From Ptiloglossa arizonensis (Eukaryota; Arthropoda; Insecta; Hymenoptera; Colletidae), in contig NC_135055.1 of NCBI RefSeq assembly GCF_051014685.1, positions 10,962,001 to 11,026,000 on the forward strand: DNA of 64,000 bases, written 5' to 3'. Position 1 is the stretch's first letter, and each line of letters starts with the position of its first letter. The notes beneath the pieces were generated by a model. The model was not told where the DNA came from and searched no databases. It was given only the letters and a program-made list of their open reading frames with translations. A program made the translations under genes and the position numbers. Positions 10,692-21,462 of this stretch are shown here, piece by piece.

Positions 10692-10711
10692 TATTTATCA
10701 TGATAAATAAC
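10692..10711. repeat. perfect 20-bp palindrome
   Basis: TTATTTATCATGATAAATAA is its own reverse complement. It sits at the junction between the minisatellite and the 544-bp repeat and recurs exactly near 14407-14426. In the central satellite units the right half has decayed. Confidence 0.7.
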
Positions 10712-10734
10712 AACTCTCGTAAGATCATACTTTA

Positions 10735-11278
10735 AACAATTATTGATAATGTCCTAGTATAAATAATGGCTTAAAATATCTTTTCGTTGAAATCTTCTTC
10801 GTTCGCTGTGGAATTTTTCATTGAGGTTCAACCGACATTGTCAAAGCTATACACATCGATTATTGACTCACAAATGTTCATCGCGATGATGTTTCTATGT
10901 AGAATAACGATTAATTTAATTTCGACGCTTTTGAGTAAAAAACGCAACTTCTGCGCGTATTGCGTAAATTATAAGAATTAAACAAATGTTAAATTAATGT
11001 ATCTAATAATCAATTGTTAGTTTTCATGCTTTATAACATTAAGAAACACGTTTATACTACGAATCTCGATCAAAATCAATTTCTATAAGTTATTTAATCA
11101 TTTGTAATGCACAAATAAGATGTACATTGTTCGATCAATATTACGAACATGCGTAAATGTTAGTAACAATCGCGGAAATGAATAAACATTCACCTAAACC
11201 ATTCGTCTTCATAGATTTCGCAATATCTTGATGTTTATTTATCATATTAATTAACAGCTGTCGTAGGATCGTAGTTTA
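10735..11278 (+). repeat. 544-bp satellite unit 1
   Basis: Starts at the ACAATTATTGATAATGTCC word and runs to its next occurrence 544 bp later. It contains GTTGAAAT-TTCTTCGTTCGC, GACATTGTCAA, CGATTATTGACTCACAAATG and GATCAAAATCAATTT. A TATAAATA word (TAGTATAAATAATGG) lies near the start and recurs in unit 4 but not in units 2 and 3. No coding potential. Confidence 0.85.
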
Positions 11279-11822
11279 AACAATTATTAACAATGTCCTA
11301 GACTAAATAATGGCTTAAAATATCTTTTCGTTGAAATATTCTTCGTTCGCCGCGGAATTTTTCATTGAGATTCAATCGACATTGTCAAGGCTATACATAT
11401 CGATTATTGACTCACAAATGTTCATCGCGATGATTTTTCTATCTAGAAAAGCGATTAATTGAACTTCGGCGCTTTTGAGTAAAAAACACAACTTCTACGC
11501 GTATTGCGTAAATTATAAGAATTAAACAAATGTTAAATTAATGTATCTAATAATCAATTGTTAGTTTTCATACTTTATAACATTAAGAAACACGTTTATA
11601 CTACGAATCTCGATCAAAATCAATTTCTATAAGTTATTTAATCATTTGTAATGCACAAATAAGATGTACATTGTTCGATCAATATTACGAACATGCGTAA
11701 ATGTTAGTAACAATCGCGGAAATGAATAAACATTCACCTAAACCATTCGTCTTCATAGATTTCGCAATATCTTGATGTTTATTTATCATATTAATTAACA
11801 GCTGTCGTAGGATCGTAGTTTA
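11279..11822 (+). repeat. 544-bp satellite unit 2
   Basis: Same length and order of words as unit 1. It is almost identical to unit 3, differing at a handful of bases, while unit 1 differs more. That pattern points to recent duplication or homogenisation of units 2 and 3. Confidence 0.85.
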
Positions 11823-12364
11823 AACAATTATTAACAATGTCCTAGACTAAATAATGGCTTAAAATATCTTTTCGTTGAAATATTCTTCGTTCGCCGCGGA
11901 ATTTTTCATTGAGATTCAATCGACATTGTCAAGGCTATACATATCGATTATTGACTCACAAATGCTCATCGCGATGATTTTTCTATCTAGAAAAGCGATT
12001 AATTGAACTTCGGCGCTTTTGAGTAAAAAACACAACTTCTACGCGTATTGTGTAAATTATAAGAATTAAACAAATGTTAAATTAATGTATCTAATAATCA
12101 ATTGTTACTTTTCATGCTTTATAACGTTAAGAAACACGTTTATACCTCGAATCCGAACAAAATCAATTTCTATAAGTTGTTTAATCATTTGTAATGCATA
12201 AATAAGAGGCACATTGTTCGATCAATATTGCGAACATGCGAAAATGTTAGTAACAATCGCGGAAATGAATAAACGTTCAACGAAACCGTTCATCTTCATA
12301 GATTTCGCATTATCTTGATGTTTATTTATCATATTAATTAACAGCTGTCGTAGGATCGTAGTTT
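11823..12364 (+). repeat. 544-bp satellite unit 3
   Basis: First half almost identical to unit 2. The last part (from about 12110) is more diverged, for example ATAAATAAGAGGCACATTG instead of ACAAATAAGATGTACATTG, and it is about 2 bp shorter. Confidence 0.85.
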
Positions 12365-12419
12365 AAACAATTAGTAACAATGTTCTAGTATAAATAATGG
12401 CTAAAAAGCCATCAGTTTG
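12365..12419 (+). repeat. truncated 544-bp unit 4, joins cassette B
   Basis: Begins like the other units (ACAATTAGTAACAATGTTCTAGTATAAATAATGG) and then passes into cassette B at GTTGAAATATTC. That word is also present inside every satellite unit at the matching place. The cassette therefore sits inside a unit rather than between units. Confidence 0.7.
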
Positions 12420-12493
12420 TTGAAATATTCGATTAGATCAAACAAAGACAATGAAAGTAACGGTAAGTCACTGGTAAGTGACCTTGCGGGGGG

Positions 12494-12502
12494 TATATAA
12501 GG
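12494..12502 (+). promoter_or_regulatory. TATA box of cassette B
   Basis: TATATAAGG after a run of G and before GAGCCCCCGG, as in cassette A. Just upstream the word GGTAAGTGACCTTG is shared with A and, in B, partly duplicated (GGTAAGTCACTGGTAAGTGACC). Confidence 0.55.
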
Positions 12503-12596
12503 AGCCCCCGGTTGTTTAAAATTTCATTCTTCCTGGAGGCTCCGAGGTGGACGGATCTCTTCGTTTTAGGTTCATGGAAGGGGTACCCCCCACCTT

Positions 12597-12643
12597 GGTA
12601 ACCGGTACTGGCCGCCGGTAGGCGGTGGTCAGTACTGGCGACC
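12597..12643 (+). ncRNA. leader hairpin of cassette B
   Basis: The outer stem is 12597-12612 with 12628-12643. The inner stem is CGCC (12613-12616) with GGCG (12621-12624) around a GGTA loop, with the same GTG bulge as in A. Differences from A fall in stems and keep pairing: T to C against G, and A to G against T. Confidence 0.55.
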
Positions 12644-12860
12644 ATTCTCCCAATCCTTTCTTTGGTTTTTAATTGTTTCTTTGTGTAATTTATTTTATTT
12701 GTTCCCTGATTTTACTTTGTACTTGTTTTTCTATGTTTATTTTTTTGTCATTCTTGCCTTTATTTCCTTTGTTACTGCATGACTGTATTTAATCACTAAC
12801 CAACTTCATTTCTATTTTCTATCATTTTTCTATCATGCCTTGACTTTAGGTTTCTCTTAG
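12644..12860 (+). other. T-rich tract, possible intron 3' part
   Basis: Counterpart of 8330-8554. It is pyrimidine-rich with a 5-T run at 12665 shortly after the leader hairpin, and ends in GCCTTGACTTTAGGTTTCTCTTAG. The start of the run is less T-pure than in A. Confidence 0.4.
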
Positions 12861-12880
12861 GTAGGCACACCGGGGGACGA

Positions 12881-12914
12881 AGAACGAAGAACGAAGAACG
12901 AAGAACAAAGAAGG
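12881..12914 (+). repeat. 7-bp microsatellite (AGAACGA)n
   Basis: Three exact AGAACGA units plus degenerate ones. Cassette A has a single copy at the same place, so the expansion is specific to B. Confidence 0.85.
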
Positions 12915-12974
12915 AAGAGGACACTATCGTCGCAACCGCCGTGGGATCTTTAGTTAAGCTTGGAATAAGTTAAT

Positions 12975-13500
12975 TTTAAGGCCACCGTGTACAAATATCT
13001 GTTATCTGTCAAGCAATTATCCAATCTTTAGCTTATTTTTGCTCGCTTCCTCGTTCCTCAGCCCGGTCACCACTGCTTGTTGCATAAGCAAGTGACCGGT
13101 CGTGTAGGTGGTCCGAACGGTCGATCGCCGTCTCTTCTGGTGCGTCCGCTTCCAGAGAGAACATGCTGCGAACACAGGGGCAGGTGTTCGCACTGGTCCC
13201 TGTGGAAGCCCTGTGCCATAGGACCCTCTCTTCGTCATCCTTCGTAAGTTAGGTCCACGCTTTGCGTGGTTCCTGACGCGGAGTTGGGAGAAACGGGGCA
13301 CTCCAAGGAGTGGACGGCGTCGTGCATTTCCTCTTTAATCGGGCCCACTGAGGGGAAACGGGACCGACCTAGTAGGATCAACCGCACGGTTCGTGTCGCG
13401 TCTTTCCCAATTTTGCCTCATTTTTCCATAATGTAATTGCTTGACAGAACTAAACGAGGAGATCGAAGGAACATTGATTCCTTCTATCTCTGGAGTTTAG
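12975..13500 (+). repeat. body module, single copy in cassette B
   Basis: Homologous to the two body modules of cassette A (8615-9145 and 9150-9618) and full length like the first of them. It ends in the fully paired GAAGGAA/TTCCTTC hairpin (13459-13490). The single copy in B shows that the tandem duplication is private to A or was lost in B. Confidence 0.75.
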
Positions 13501-13523
13501 TAATTTCGTTTGTACCGCGTATC

Positions 13524-13656
13524 GAGGGAGATCGATGGAACTTTGATTCCATCTATCTCTCTCCGGGTCTCCGCTCGCAGCAACCTCCACGTGGTGAGAC
13601 CTGGTAATCGGTATTACTCCCGACGAACAATAATTATTCGTCGTGGGTAGTACCGA
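13524..13656 (+). ncRNA. 3' hairpins of cassette B
   Basis: The GATGGAA/TTCCATC hairpin, the GGTCTC/GAGACC hairpin and the 20-position hairpin (13608-13627 with 13637-13656) are identical to those in cassette A at 9652-9784. Confidence 0.6.
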
Positions 13657-13809
13657 GCTAATTGGCTGCGAATTTAGAATAATAATTTTTACGGTATAAG
13701 AACAAGTACAGAACTTTAAAGAACAACATTTTTGTAATCAGTATGAAAGTGCGAAAATGTTAATGGATCGATGGAATGCGATTGTATCTCCGATGAATTG
13801 ATGTATTGA

Positions 13810-13815
13810 AATAAA
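13810..13815 (+). terminator. polyadenylation signal of cassette B
   Basis: AATAAA in a context identical to cassette A. Confidence 0.45.
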
Positions 13816-13928
13816 ATCTATTTGACTGACAACCGAAACTTTATTTTTGCCCATTAATTGTTCCCATTTCCTTAACCCGATCCTATCACACTGCTAAAAC
13901 TTCTCCAAACTATACGTACTCGATTATA

Positions 13929-14122
13929 ATGTTCTCCCGATACAAAAGTCCAAAATCAGCGACAAATCTAGCCGAAGTTCCGAAATTCGTTCGAAAATCC
14001 CGCAAAATCTCAATTCACGGAAATTCTTGGAATTTGACGTCATTTCTAATACCAAGAGTCTCAAAATCGAACATTTTATAAAATTTATGACCGAATTTCA
14101 GACTTTGGTATCGGGAGAACAT
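13929..14122. repeat. single minisatellite unit flanked by inverted arms
   Basis: One copy of the 157-bp unit, with TGACGTCA at 14035-14042. It is enclosed by a 22-bp inverted pair: 13929-13950 (TGTTCTCCCGATACAAAAGT core) and 14101-14122, 21 of 22 positions matching. In the copy behind cassette A the left arm is present but the right arm is not in inverted orientation. Confidence 0.65.
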
Positions 14123-14162
14123 TGTCGCCGAGGAGGTATTCATTTCGATTCTTCAAGTAATA

Positions 14163-14520
14163 ATCAAATTGATATATCTAATAGACAATTATTACTTTCC
14201 ATGTTTTAAATCTTTAAGAAATACCTCTTTAATTCGAAGCTCGATCAAAATTAATTGCTGTAGGCAAGTCAATCATTTTTAATGCATAAATAAGATGCAT
14301 ATTGTAACATAAATGTTCGGAACATGTGTGAATGGTAATAACAATCGCGTAGCGGATTGTACAATCACTGGAATCTTTCGCGTTTACAGATTTCGGAACA
14401 ATATGATATTTATTTATCATGATAAATAACAACTGTCATAGGACCATACTTTAAACAGTTATTGATAATGTCCTGGTATGAATAATGGCTTAATGTATTA
14501 TTTTGTTGAAATCTCTTCTG
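14163..14520 (+). repeat. diverged partial 544-bp unit (P5) after cassette B
   Basis: Follows the satellite order from ATATCTAATAG through GCTCGATCAAAAT, AACAATCGCG, the TTATTTATCATGATAAATAA palindrome and ATTGATAATGTCCTGGTATGAATAATGG to TTTTGTTGAAATC. It is clearly more diverged than units 1 to 3. It closes the cluster. Confidence 0.75.
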
Positions 14521-14530
14521 CTACGGTTGG

Positions 14531-14568
14531 TTCCAGGGGAATATGGTGCATCCGCTTCCAGGGGAATA
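14531..14568 (+). repeat. short direct repeat TTCCAGGGGAATA
   Basis: Two exact 13-bp copies, at 14531 and 14556. A local duplication just outside the cluster. Confidence 0.7.
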
Positions 14569-17500
14569 AGACACAACATTATTCCATATCGTTTTGACAG
14601 TAAAACAATTTTTAGCCAACAGAATCATCTCTACACTCGATCTATCTACTTATTCGATAAATCCTATTCCCTGTGTCCTTTTTCTTGTTTCAAAGTTCAA
14701 GGCCATACTTAGAGGATTCAATTTTGTGTCTTTAAACGGGATGAACAGAAAATGGACAATGCTTGTGAATAGTTTTACAAAAAATAATCTGTAGTATTAT
14801 TTGAAACAGTGTAACAACGTATGCAGTTGCATGGTAGCTCAGAAGGAGACTTCTTTGAGGATTGCAAATGCTTTTCTGAATTATGTAAGGGAAAAGAGTT
14901 ACAGCATCAGCTTCTTTATTATTTTGTCAGGTTTTCGAGACTTAACTTTGATACAGAAATTTGTGTATAGGTTTTAGCTTAGACACTAGACGCTTTGTTT
15001 CTTTTCAGATGTACATACTCCGTATCGGAATAAACTACTAAAGCGTGAAGGGCAGGGAGATTATAGGGAGAAAAAGAGATCAGTTCTGGAAAGAATTGCG
15101 CGTCGTATTGAGTCAGACGTTTTAGTCAACCTTAAGGTCTGGGTCTGAGTAAAAATAACTCGTCACTGTCTTATTCCTTTTTCTCTAGGTATCTTATTTT
15201 CCTTAATTCGCGATTGATTTTTCTTTATCCTTTCGATAAAAACTTTTATCATCGCTGTCACTTTTCTCTCTTTCGGTCGTCTTGTACCAATTTATTTATG
15301 TATATACGAGTACATAATATTTTGGGAAGGGTGAACTAAACATGGGTTGACAGTGTGAAAATGTGGAGTGAAATTTATTCGTACGAGGTTTCGTTTTTGA
15401 AATAGTAAATTTAGATAATTTGTCTGGTACGTGTGCATTACTTAAGTTGTACTGAATTGTACGGACAAATTTTTCAAATCGATATTTTCGGAAACGAAGT
15501 CTTGCATGAAACACCCATTTTATTTCACATTTATTTAGTTTCGTACTCAGTAAAAACTGTTTTTTTTTTTTTAGATTTCGATTACCCCTCTTCTTGTTCA
15601 GTTTATTTTTTTACGAGTTTTGAAATTCCAGTAGAACATATCAAGTTTATAGTATACGGATTCACGTTTCGAATTGTTTAATGCCAAATTCTTGTTTGCC
15701 ACGGATTTTGTTTGAATAGCATCTTCGAAACGTCATTGTTGAAGCCCAATGAGCAACCAGATCTCGATTCATTTTGAGGCTTATATCTCTTAAACGAAAC
15801 TGTACTACTCATCACATATTTTTAGCCGTAGTAGTCGCATTATTCTCTTGTTAAATTCCCAGAGTATAACGTAGCGAATGTTCACTTTCAAGTTTTCCAT
15901 TTCTTTAATTCAAAATGATACTTTATACACAATGTTCGGCTTTTAACTTCTAACCAGACAATAAGGGACATTTACTCTTTATTGTACTATGAACAAAAAT
16001 CATCTGAAAGAAACCACGTGGGTTTTCTAAAAAGACTAAGAGGAATTTATTTATGACTTAACCCAATACATTTGTTGTGAGTTGTACGAAGAAACGAACG
16101 AATACTACCAATGTGGAAAGCAGTGGAATTGGATGATTGGATTGCGGACCTGGAGACCGAGATTCAAACTCACTTCTTTCGTTTATTGAGCGACTACTTT
16201 AACCTAATGCGTTATCCAGCTTGTCGACCAGAAATTTTCTCTGCCTAAAGCTTCGTATTCAAAATGACTGCCAAATCTACACTTTCGAACGTTTATTGCC
16301 ATTGTTACCAAGAAGTCAGATATTAAAAACTTATCAATTTTCATATAGAGTTATGAGAAACAGTTTTCGATCATTTTGAAAGAATTGAGCTTAAATAAAA
16401 CATTATCAATGAATAAAGTTAAAATTAACAAAGAGACTCTGAATTTGTTCCGATAGTATCTGAAAATTCGTAGCTTTCTCTAATGTGCAGTCATTCTTAA
16501 ACAGTGTGCAATCTAATGTAACTAGCAATAATTTAACAATTGGATTTTTACAGAGAAAAGTATCATTTATTAGAGTATTTATTGTTGGAGCAAATTGATA
16601 AACTTTGCATGAAAATTTAGCAATTTCCACCGTCCTTCGCGTTCATTTTCCAATGTACCAATACTATTTCAGCTTTCGACAATCTTTTTCGATAATTTCG
16701 AAAATTACCCATACTAGATTAGTCTTATCATATTCCCTTTTACCGATATTAGCAGAATTTTTACACTGCGACAGGTTGTCTATAATTATATTTCCACCAG
16801 TTTCATTAACTTTCTAAACTATTGTATTATTCAATCTTTCAACGATACAATTGAAATGCATTATTAAATAGAAACAGTCCCGGTACAAGTAAATCAAATT
16901 TTATTCAATACTTTTCTTAAGGGGATGGTTAATAGTGTTGCAAGCTCAGCCATTGTTTAGTTTCAGTATTATTTAATTTACGAGCATATAAATGGGCAAG
17001 AAATAATTTTTTACTTGAAAGATAGAATAAAATTCCCACAGTAGAAAGTAAACGTGAATAGATAAATATTCATTCTTGACATCGCGGTAAAGTATACTCG
17101 TATTGGCGAAGGTAGAGTACGTATTCGTGGTACGCCAATTATACGATTTCGGAGAAAGAAAATTGCAGTCGGTACTTGAAGGAGATAATAAAGTCGAATC
17201 TATATATGTGCCTACACATTTTCGAATAGACGGAAGCGAATTGGCCGTAGTTCGAGTATACACACGGACCATGAGAAAAAGAGGGGAAGACCTAATATGT
17301 GGACGGTCAATGAGACCATCTATACTGCGTAACCTGTCCAGAGGAACCTTTATGCGCGCACGAAGGTTTCGCATTGGCGTGCTGATACGTACATTACCAG
17401 CAGAAGCAAATTAACGAACGACGATGTATGCGCATACACGTTTGAAGCAACCGAGAGGAATGGACAGCACGTACAAAAGGAAGAACTGCTACATATGCGC

Positions 17501-17706
17501 GCACCACGTAGTACGTACACATGTGAAAGTAAACTATTTTAAGTTGTCGCTGGACGGAACTTATTACCATACATACGGTAGCTACGCATAGCGCACCTTT
17601 TACTCTGTCGTTCGGAATACAAACATAAATATCGCGACAATATAATATACCAAAAAATTTACACATTTTTCGTATATTAACGTAGAGAGAAATTTATTTT
17701 TAATTC
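14569..17706. other. AT-rich noncoding stretch
   Basis: No supported gene. Overlapping frames of 133 codons (minus, 16973-17374) and 103 codons (plus, 17103-17414) cover the same DNA and neither shows a recognisable motif. A weak tRNA-like relic lies near 16140-16210. Confidence 0.55.
16140..16210 (-). other. weak tRNA-like relic (possible SINE scrap)
   Basis: On the minus strand the word TCGCTCAATAAACG resembles an A box. GTGAGTTTGAATCTC, with GAG/CTC able to pair, resembles a B box and T arm. The two are far too close together for an intact tRNA, so at best this is a decayed tRNA-derived SINE piece. Confidence 0.2.
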
Positions 17707-17788
17707 AATAATTGTGGAACAGGAGTACCAAATGGAACCAAATGCCAAAATTAACGCTACGATCCTTTTGGCATTTCCTACAATTATT
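17707..17788. repeat. nested inverted repeat
   Basis: The inner arms AAATGCCAAAA (17740-17750) and TTTTGGCATTT (17766-17776) are a perfect 11-bp pair. Outer arms AATAATTGT (17707) and ACAATTATT (17780) also pair. The left arm carries about 22 extra bases. Probably a small foldback element. Confidence 0.5.
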
Positions 17789-20700
17789 CTAAAGAAGAAG
17801 ATATCAATTTAATACAAAGTGAAATATAATAACCTTGCACTAAATTTATTTTCTTTATCGTATTTCTCGATCATCTGCTATACTATATTCGTGTCATTGA
17901 TTTATTTTGTCAAACATGGGAACGTACCTGAAGTAAAACTTTAGGCAATTTGGTATTAAAGAATTCGAGTAATTTTAGGGACGTAAACAGAACCGTTTAT
18001 ATGCAAAGCACATTGCTGAACACGTACTCAGGTGCATTCCTAATGTGCAGGCATCCGTGATATAAAGTGATATGTGTATAGTAGTTTCTCGACGATGGAC
18101 ACGTTATCGCCGTTACTATTGGAGGTCCATGATCGATCCTATCAACTATCAAACTCCATTAACACGTTCATTCACCTGTTACCTGCTGTATGCTCATGTT
18201 TGCAGATGTCAGCTCTACTGTAAAGACGATGTAAAAACTAATTAAAGTAATAACGATTAAGACATTTTAAAAACACAAAACGCACAACGAATTTAATATT
18301 GAATTTTTTGAATCTGCTCTCATTTATACATTTGTGTACTTTGATTTTTTTCGCATCAATTTGACACTGAATATTTATCTATTTACCAGACCAGTATTAT
18401 CCTTTCGAAACATTTGATTCAATGTGTACTTCACCGATAACATCGTAATAAATAAGTGCACTACACGGTACAAATACTTTCGAAAAACTTAGGAATAGTT
18501 AGTCCTAAAAGCATCTTTAAACGACGGCATTATATTACTTTGGAGACATTTTTGCACGCAGCGATTTCCCGTTCTATGGGTTCGTCGAAAACTTTCAATG
18601 ACTTTTAAACTGAGTTCAGCAAACAAGTTGAAAGGACTTTCGAAACTGTGAATAAGTACTTTAAGAAATACTTAATTGGAACGAAATTTCAATTTTACTT
18701 ATAACTTTTGTCGTTAAAATATTCCTTGTTTAACGTATTTAGAATAATATTTATGATATTTTATTTCAATACGTTAAACAACATGTATTTACACAATTTT
18801 ATTTAGGCTTAATAGCAGTCAAGACAGAGAGAATATTTATTGCGTTTATTTTTATTATTCATAATTATATAATTGTGTTTTAGATATATCGTTCCGTTGT
18901 CAAATTTTATTAGTCGACAACTATTATTGATGATGACCTTCGATGTTATGTAAGTTTGTATTCTCTGCTTTTATTAGAGATTAATTTATTATATATCAAA
19001 AAGTTCTCTTCAACTAGATAAATTTTCATATTTTAAATTAAAATTGTATTTGTTTTTTGTTCGAGAAGGATTCAACTTTGCGGTAGAATTTGCAAGAAAA
19101 TAAACTGTGGTTGTTAAAGCAAGTATTTCTTTGACTTTTGAATTAACCTTTGCTCTACTTTTTAAATTATCTTAATTTTAAAATGAAAATATCAATTGTA
19201 TAGTATGCATACTTTACACCAGAAGCACAGACTTCTGCAATTTGTACAGTTATTACTGTGACATTTCAGTAAAAACGTAGTAATCGGTATACAGTATAGT
19301 AAAAAGAGTTTTTATCTTTAATCTATTTAAGTACTGAATCTACTCAATCCAGGCACTTTTAATTTCAACTTTCAAGTTATGTCAAAGAAAATGATATGGC
19401 ATATTAATACGTATCAAATCAGATCTTTAGTTTGACCGAATACTTTTATCGGTTGATCAAAGTTTTGATTTTAACTGATTAAATGTAAATATCAAATGCA
19501 TGTATTTTCTAGTGCCAGAAAGAATGAAATGTACTCTTTTACCTTTACTGTTAAACGTACAATGTATAAATTATATGTAACGAATGTAACGTATTTAGTG
19601 CAATTACTTATACAGACGTATAGATATAATTGTACGTACATAACCATTTCCCACAAGTTCCCGTACCGACTCTGATCTATGTATATACAATCCAATCTTT
19701 CAATATCCCGGTGTATAAGGCAGGGCTTGCTAGAATACCTTACTGATGAGTCCACTAGCAGGCTCGGAATAAGCGTTCTCCCTTCCTTTTCCTATTTTCA
19801 CTCAGTCACTCTTCCTCCATCCATCACCCTCTAGAAGCCACATGCACGAATGTTTTAATTATTTTATGCATATAATTTTAGCGTTATCTGTTGATATTCT
19901 ATTTTTATTAAAATTGTTAAAGTTACTATACGTACATATTTTTCTTAGAAAATATGAAATATATATAAATCGAAATATAGAACGTTATACAAAGAGCTCA
20001 ATTGTATATAATAGTAATTCATCATTTGTTAAAATTATTTCTAACAATCAATTTAATATTTACTTGAAGGACTACCTACAAAAATCTGTATCAATGTCGA
20101 GTATGCGAGAGAGAATTTTACTAGGTGTCACTTGCCTGAATAAAATGTACAATCGCTTGCAAAAGTATTCAAACGTTTTCGAAAGAAATATTTAATGTTT
20201 AAAGAAATGAAGGTAGATTACAATCTTTGAAGTACTTTTATTACAGAAATAGTATATTTTATTGAAACAACTATTAAAATTATACATATTAAGTTCAAAG
20301 AATATCCATCGATATAAGCAATATTCTCTGGATACTTTGATTCTATGGACTCTGTAAAAGTATTCGAGCAATTAAATAATAACTATTTATTAAATAATTG
20401 AGTTCTAATATTTTGTTCATTCACCGTGAGTAATTATCAGGACTTGCAACCACTGTTGCATTTTGTGCATCAATTTTTCAGTAACGGTAATAATTATTCC
20501 AGACTTTTATAAATTTTTCTTTTAATATAGCTCTGAAATTAAATTAAGTAAAGGAAAAGAACTATTTAATTTTCTGTATATTTTCATTCATAAATACTCA
20601 TTTGGGCTGAGAGCTGAACGTTGTGACAAGTTTTTCAAAATATGAGGTGTACTGTACAAGATTCATTATTTGATTCAGATTTTTATTTTTTTTTTCAGCG

Positions 20701-21462
20701 ATACGTGCAGTATGCTGTAGAGAAAAATGAAATGTTTTATTCGAAATAAAAATCTTTCACTAACCTCAATTTTTCTGCATTTTATTGAAAATTCTATTTC
20801 AAAATATGTGAATCTTTATATTTATTTAAAATCAAGACGTACAAAATTCCCAACGCTACCGACTTCAATATTCCTCCTCTCCTTTGGTATATCGAATCAC
20901 CTCTGTATTTTACCTTTGAAGGTAAACATTTAAGCTGTATTTCTGTATTCACCTGTTTCGAAATTTTATTCGTTTGTATAACTTCAACTATTAAATTTAT
21001 TTCATATCTTAAAGTATGTTTTACTAACATTTAATAGTTTGTTGATTTGCATTGTTGATATATAGTTTCTTAGTCATTCGCCGGTATAATTTATTAAAAA
21101 CTTGTTTCCTAAAATTATCGATGACCATTTCAGAAAATTTAGAGAGCGAAATTTGTTGACTACCTTATTATTGACAACAAATATAATGTATTTCAATTGT
21201 CCTAACGATTTAAATTAAAAGAAGTGGAATCTGATGATCTTTATTTGAGATCCTCTCTAGAAAATGGTGTTGCTTCATAAATGATTCGGGAAACAAAAAA
21301 CAAGAAGATTCCTAGCCCAGACCTGACCCCATTTTATTTCACGCACAAGCATTTTTTTTTCTTCTCTTTTTGTTAGTTTCGGTAGACTAGAACGAGCTTT
21401 ATTCTGAAGAAATCCTTCAGTTTTTGTTTTTTTTTTTCTTTTTTTTTTACAACATTGGAGAT
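17789..21462. other. AT-rich noncoding stretch
   Basis: No supported gene; frames here reach 117 codons (19842-20195) without motif. It holds one long perfect hairpin (18726-18781), a pyrimidine-rich run at 19775-19830, and T-rich low complexity at 21427-21449. Confidence 0.55.
18726..18781. repeat. hairpin with 14-bp perfect arms
   Basis: TTGTTTAACGTATT (18726-18739) pairs exactly with AATACGTTAAACAA (18768-18781). The inner bases GAATAATAT and ATATTTTATTTC can extend the stem. Arms of this length at this spacing are unlikely by chance even at this base composition. Size is short for a microRNA precursor. Confidence 0.55.

Larger units (their letters stand above)
12420..13832 (+). ncRNA. 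candidate structured non-coding RNA gene, cassette B
   Basis: Second copy of the cassette at 8112-9960. It has the GAAATATTCGATTAGATC block, TATATAAGG at 12494-12502, the leader hairpin (12597-12643), a T-rich tract, a 7-bp microsatellite (12881-12914) absent from A, one body module (anchor CCAATCTTTAGC at 13021), 3' hairpins (13455-13656) and AATAAA at 13810. The 5' half differs visibly from A, but from about 13524 to 13855 the two are essentially identical. Minus-strand open frames (13017-13301 here, 8683-9072 in A) use different frames over the homologous bases, arguing against a protein. Likely a non-coding RNA paralogue; family unknown. Confidence 0.5.

Noticed and set aside
10183..10710. 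175-codon frame through the minisatellite
   Set aside because: The period is 156-157 bp, so successive units are read in different frames; the frame is open because the unit has few stops. The single unit after cassette B does not carry an equivalent frame.
7895..14520. CRISPR array
   Set aside because: The repeats are hundreds of bases long with no short repeat-spacer alternation, and the DNA is eukaryotic in character.
14826..14900. tRNA-like word GGTAGCTCAGAAGGAGAC
   Set aside because: It resembles a D arm but no T arm or acceptor pairing follows.
16973..17414. Overlapping 133-codon (minus) and 103-codon (plus) frames
   Set aside because: They occupy the same DNA on opposite strands with no motif in either; neither can be preferred.
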